Source of the DNA: NORP110 sp051251595
GTDB lineage: Bacteria > Pseudomonadota > Alphaproteobacteria > Rhodobacterales > Rhodobacteraceae
Length of the DNA stretch: 64,000 bases
Direction: 5' to 3'
Assembly (NCBI GenBank): GCA_051251595.1
Contig: JBPOFA010000006.1
Location: 62,001-126,000 of the forward strand
Shown: one piece after another, positions 60,786-64,000 of the stretch
Numbering within the stretch: the first letter of the stretch is position 1
How the letters are laid out: the number at the start of each line of letters is the position of its first letter
Position numbers and translations under genes: made by a program
Notes under the pieces: model-generated
What the model saw: the letters and a program-made list of their open reading frames with translations, nothing else
What the model was told of the DNA's origin: nothing
Databases searched by the model: none

Positions 60786-63122
60786 CTAACTGTCCGTATC
60801 CAGAGCGACGCCAAAGGCCACGCGTTCCATATCGTTCAGGTCAATCTGCAGGGCCTGCGTATAGAGTTCCCTAAATTCCGGGGTCTCGCGCAGGGTTGCC
60901 GCGCGTTTTTTATGCCACCGGACCGTTTGTTGGTGCAGCTGCGCCAAATCCGGATCCGCCAGCAGGCGATCGAGTTGCGCCTTAAGGCGTGGCAGATTGC
61001 GCTTGATGGTGATGTCCTTTTGGACGGACCAATCCATGCGAATCCAATAGTTCAGCCCGATGGTGCGCCCCACATGCAAGGCCCGGCCCCTTTGCCGCTT
61101 TATCAGAAAGCTATCGGCAGAGCGGAGCGCATAGTGATTGAGCTGGATCAGGTCATAGCCGATCGACCGGATGTCAGAGCGCCAGCCGCGATCCTTGATC
61201 TGCTCTGCCATGGCGCGTCCGGAACCGTTGACCCATTTCACCTGTTCCCGAAAGGCTTCGTCCAGCTTGTTCGGGCGGTGGCAGCTGATCTTGTTATAGG
61301 CGCCGATGTTCTTGAACATCGTCTTGAACCCCCAAACCGTATGTGGCTTGGGGCAATATTTCGGAGCGCAAAGATCAAACTGTTCGATGACCGGTTCGTC
61401 CTTGAACTGCTTCACGCCATTGTGGCCGAACAGGCGCCATGTCATTGCAACATTGGTTGCATCGGGCACCGCATCGCGGAAATCCTGCAACGTCCCGTTG
61501 CCACAGCGCACATTGATGAATTCGTCCACATCAATATGGGCAATCCACTCTGCCGTGCGAATGACCTCTTCGCTAAGGGATTTGTTCAACGCATGCTGTT
61601 GGGGGGAATTGCCTTTCCAGTTGTCATTGTTTCGGTGGTGAACAATGCCCCTGGCCTGCAAATGGTCCAATATTTTCCGCGTGCCGTCGGTGCAGTCATT
61701 GGTGTAAATCAGGAACTGGTCTACGCCGATGGACTGGTGATAGGCGATCCATTCCAAGATATAGGGGCCTTCGTTTTTCATGCAGGCGACAATGACCGTC
61801 CCGCTGCTGCCCGGCGGCAGTGCGCGGCTGGGCACTGGGTGAAAAGGCGCGCCGCGCTCTTGTTCATTTATGCGGCCAAGATTGTTATGGGGGGCGAACT
61901 GGCTGCCCTGTAGTTTTTCGAAATTGGCAACTGCAAGGGGCGGAAAGATGCGCACCGCTGCAGGGGAAAGCTGTTGCGTGTGGCCGGACCCGGTGGCCCG
62001 CGGGGCGCGTGTTGCCTGTTCGCTTGTGGCCTGGCTTTGGTCGATGATCGGAAGGAACGCGGCCATGTATTGCGTCGCCCTAAAGCCGCCGCTTGTGGGT
62101 GTCTCTGCCCATGCGGCCTGTTTGGGATCGGGCGTCAGGCAGGCCGGTGTCAGCGTTAGATGATCCGCCAAAAGAGCGGCGTTGCTGGCCGTAAACCTGT
62201 CTGAGATCGCGAAAAGCCCGCCCGCGTCCAAAGCCGCGCCGGGAACAGAGAGCTGCCCCAACATGTGCCGCCACATCTGGCGCGGAATGACGCGGCCAGT
62301 TTGTAGGGCGATCTGGAACAGCTCATTCATTTCCCGACATCTGGTCAGCCAGCCTGCCGAGGGCGGTGTCGGGTGTGGGGCGGCGGTCGACTTGCCAAAG
62401 TTCTTGGCCAAATCAAACGCGGCAGAAAGCTCTTCTGTGACATTGGCCGAATAAAACAGATCGGCATCATAGGGGCGCAGGCGCACAGACCCCGCACCGA
62501 ACGCGGTTTCCCAAGCGCCCAGCAATGCGGGATAGTCCAGCCAGAACGGCGTCGACTGAATTTCGGGCATGGCGTTGTGTTTGGGCGCGATGCTGGTCCA
62601 TTCCTGCAGGCAGGTTCCGCGCCAGTCCTTGGCAGCAGCGACGCCAAGGTCTTGGTGCAAATCGGCAATGCGTCCGTCCAGAATCTGGTTGCCATAATGG
62701 CGTGCAAGGACGCGGGCCTGTTCATCAATATGGGCCACGATTTTGATGTCGTCGCAATAGCGTTTCAGAAAAACGCGCAACCGCTCCAGCTCTGCCGGGA
62801 AGGCCAAGGAGGCCGCGAATTGTTCTGCCGAAAAGATGATCGTGTCTGGTTTTGCCTCTGCAATCTCATGGTCCAGCGCGGCGGTCAGTCGTGCGGCCAG
62901 ACCGGCCTGTTTTTCAGGCTGCGCATAGCCTGATTGCCAGCGCAGCGGGTCGACATGGTCCGGATCGGTCATCGCCATGAACAGCGCGGCGTGGCTGCGT
63001 TTTCCGGGGGTGCTTGGGTAAAGCACGCCCTTCGCAGCCAGCTTGTCCCGCTTTTCCTCAAGCACCTGTTGCAGGCGCGCGGTCCCGCAACCCGGCATCC
63101 CGATATGAACGTAGATTTTCAT
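60786..63122 (-). CDS. Fusion of sulfotransferase-like and family-2-like glycosyltransferase domains
   Basis: 778 residues. The N-terminal part (1-330) is sulfotransferase-like: KIYVHIGMPGCGTARLQQVL is a degenerate phosphosulfate loop in which the usual PKxGTT lysine is missing, followed by GVLYPS and SAEQFAAS blocks. A disordered linker (about 335-440) leads to a glycosyltransferase domain with VIVACMKNEGPYILEW and DxD at 531-533 (HIDVDEFINV). The C-terminal basic tail (LPRLKAQLDRLL...) recurs in the truncated gene at the window edge. It overlaps the upstream sulfotransferase by ATGA. Confidence 0.85.
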   Translation of the reverse strand: MKIYVHIGMPGCGTARLQQVLEEKRDKLAAKGVLYPSTPGKRSHAALFMAMTDPDHVDPLRWQSGYAQPEKQAGLAARLTAALDHEIAEAKPDTIIFSAEQFAASLAFPAELERLRVFLKRYCDDIKIVAHIDEQARVLARHYGNQILDGRIADLHQDLGVAAAKDWRGTCLQEWTSIAPKHNAMPEIQSTPFWLDYPALLGAWETAFGAGSVRLRPYDADLFYSANVTEELSAAFDLAKNFGKSTAAPHPTPPSAGWLTRCREMNELFQIALQTGRVIPRQMWRHMLGQLSVPGAALDAGGLFAISDRFTASNAALLADHLTLTPACLTPDPKQAAWAETPTSGGFRATQYMAAFLPIIDQSQATSEQATRAPRATGSGHTQQLSPAAVRIFPPLAVANFEKLQGSQFAPHNNLGRINEQERGAPFHPVPSRALPPGSSGTVIVACMKNEGPYILEWIAYHQSIGVDQFLIYTNDCTDGTRKILDHLQARGIVHHRNNDNWKGNSPQQHALNKSLSEEVIRTAEWIAHIDVDEFINVRCGNGTLQDFRDAVPDATNVAMTWRLFGHNGVKQFKDEPVIEQFDLCAPKYCPKPHTVWGFKTMFKNIGAYNKISCHRPNKLDEAFREQVKWVNGSGRAMAEQIKDRGWRSDIRSIGYDLIQLNHYALRSADSFLIKRQRGRALHVGRTIGLNYWIRMDWSVQKDITIKRNLPRLKAQLDRLLADPDLAQLHQQTVRWHKKRAATLRETPEFRELYTQALQIDLNDMERVAFGVALDTDS

Positions 63123-63784
63123 TCAGGCTGGCCTTGCCCCGGCTCAGACCGGTCGATGTCGGCAGGGCGCCCTTTGTTTTCATTGGCCACGCCCCACCAG
63201 GGCAGATCGATGCCTAAAAACGCGCTTAGCTTGTCATGGGCGGTTTCGTCCTCGATGTCATATTCAAAGAAATCATCTGCATTTGCAAAGACTTGTCGGC
63301 AGAACTTATAGTGACCCTCTATCCAACGGATGCGATCCCGGTCAGAAAAGCCGTAGCCAACAGGAAGCCCGGGAACCGCGTTGTCAGGCAAGCGTTTGCG
63401 CCCCAGATTGGACCACCGCATCACGCTGTCCGAAAGCTTGGCCGGATCGCGATAGGTCAGCGTGAATTTCGCCCCCGGATAGAGATCGCGAATGGTGCTG
63501 AGCAAGCCCCAATCTGTTTGCGGCCAAAGATTCAGCCCGTTGCGGACGATGTTCATTTCGGGGAACGCATTCAGGTTTTTCATCAACGCAAGCGGGTCGC
63601 CGGTTTCAAAATAGCCCTGATACATCAATTTGCCGACGAAACCGTAATGGGTTGCATGCGGATTGCCCCGGCGAACACGCCAATCGGCGACATGCAGGCC
63701 TGCGGCCTCTAGCGCCTTGCCAAGCGACGTCGTTCCCGATTTGGGAAGGCCAAGGTTTATGACTTTAAGACCTGCGTCTATCAT
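63119..63784 (-). CDS. Sulfotransferase-family protein
   Basis: 221 residues. The intact phosphosulfate loop is INLGLPKSGTTSLGKAL (Lys15), and FTLTYRDPAKLSDSVMRWS fits the 3'-phosphate site. Its size and sequence resemble the Sulfotransfer_4-type group. It overlaps both neighbours by 4 bases, which ties it to the same mRNA as the fusion protein and the truncated gene. It may supply the active sulfotransfer that the degenerate domain of the fusion lacks. Confidence 0.8.
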   Translation of the reverse strand: MIDAGLKVINLGLPKSGTTSLGKALEAAGLHVADWRVRRGNPHATHYGFVGKLMYQGYFETGDPLALMKNLNAFPEMNIVRNGLNLWPQTDWGLLSTIRDLYPGAKFTLTYRDPAKLSDSVMRWSNLGRKRLPDNAVPGLPVGYGFSDRDRIRWIEGHYKFCRQVFANADDFFEYDIEDETAHDKLSAFLGIDLPWWGVANENKGRPADIDRSEPGQGQPE

Positions 63785-64000
63785 CTTGATAATGATCCCA
63801 AAAGTTGTTCCATCAATTCTTGTTCGGCGGGTGGAATTTTTGACGCGGATTTTAGCCGCTTTATAAGCTTTTGAATGGCTTTGTCCTGTTTCAAAACAGT
63901 CAGTTTTTCACGGTGCCGTTGGACAGATGCTTGATGAAGCTGCGCGATTTTCGGCAGGGCCCTTAACCTGGTCATTTCTGCCTTGAGGCGTGGCAAGTAT
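63781..64000 (-). CDS. C-terminal end of a glycosyltransferase-like protein (partial)
   Basis: The right edge cuts this gene; its last ~72 codons are visible. The sequence YLPRLKAEMTRLRALPKIA followed by QLHQASVQRHREKL parallels the C-terminal tail of the 778-residue fusion (LPRLKAQLDRLLADPDLAQLHQQTVRWH), so it is most likely a paralogous glycosyltransferase-domain protein. The TTG at 63996 is internal, not a start. The stop overlaps the next ATG by 4 bases. Confidence 0.6.
   Translation of the reverse strand, partial: YLPRLKAEMTRLRALPKIAQLHQASVQRHREKLTVLKQDKAIQKLIKRLKSASKIPPAEQELMEQLLGSLSR

Noticed and set aside
60780..61913. 377-codon plus-strand frame over the fusion gene
   Set aside because: Antisense to the glycosyltransferase domain, whose DxD and N-terminal motifs are intact.
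1..64000. Mobile elements, prophage or CRISPR array
   Set aside because: No transposase, integrase, phage or Cas motifs and no regularly spaced repeats were seen; gene order is housekeeping throughout.

Overview
The window looks like a chromosomal segment of an alphaproteobacterium of the Rhodobacterales (roseobacter group). The main reasons are a Paracoccus/Rhodobacter-type complex I operon (nuoA to nuoN with accessory reading frames between the subunit genes and a biotin ligase at its end), family members I recognise from that order (DUF5333- and DUF5337-like proteins, a Hint_2-type protein, a VPLPA-CTERM-like protein), and frequent ATGA or GTGA overlaps with GTG/TTG starts. Most of the window is core housekeeping DNA. 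I see no tRNA, rRNA, insertion sequence, prophage or CRISPR array.

Layout. 1-2824 (minus): glmU and the 5' part of glmS, one operon for UDP-N-acetylglucosamine. 3163-4377 (plus): a DegT-type aminotransferase. 4889-24969 (plus): nuoABCDEFGHIJKLMN. Between subunit genes lie a sulfotransferase (nuoC/nuoD), three small or membrane proteins (nuoE/nuoF), two DUF3291 copies and three small proteins, two of them predicted to be exported (nuoF/nuoG), a lipoprotein (nuoG/nuoH), a carboxymuconolactone-decarboxylase-like protein (nuoI/nuoJ) and a 41-residue membrane peptide (nuoJ/nuoK). birA, coaX and rnj follow in the same direction to 28165.

28166-34633: a DEAD-box RNA helicase and prfC (minus), a TbpB-like lipoprotein (plus), a Hint-domain protein (minus) and an orphan ABC ATPase (plus). 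34590-35327 (minus): a WYL regulator whose own promoter overlaps a perfect inverted repeat. 35522-38033 (plus): tatABC and a DUF815 ATPase. 38038-41377 (minus): an nlpD-like gene, pcm, surE and a P-loop kinase. 41392-43578 (minus): an SDR, an outer-membrane barrel protein and a small glyoxalase-superfamily protein. 43892-45829 (plus): a DUF3604 protein.

45878-57863 (minus, apart from one VPLPA-CTERM-like gene): purF, cvpA, radA, two small membrane proteins around a short pqiA-like gene, mlaF, mlaE, alr, dnaB, pyrE and pyrC. 57913-64000 (minus): a surface-glycan-type cluster with an alpha/beta-hydrolase-like protein, a family-2-like glycosyltransferase, an FkbM methyltransferase, a 778-residue sulfotransferase-like/glycosyltransferase fusion, a sulfotransferase and the 3' end of another glycosyltransferase-like gene.

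The most interesting features are the accessory genes inside the nuo operon, especially the sulfotransferase translationally coupled between nuoC and nuoD and the helix-hairpin-helix-like module shared by the NuoE C-terminus and a neighbouring membrane protein; the fusion enzyme in the glycan cluster; and the apparently leaderless, self-operated WYL regulator. All family assignments come from reading motifs by eye; no database search was run.
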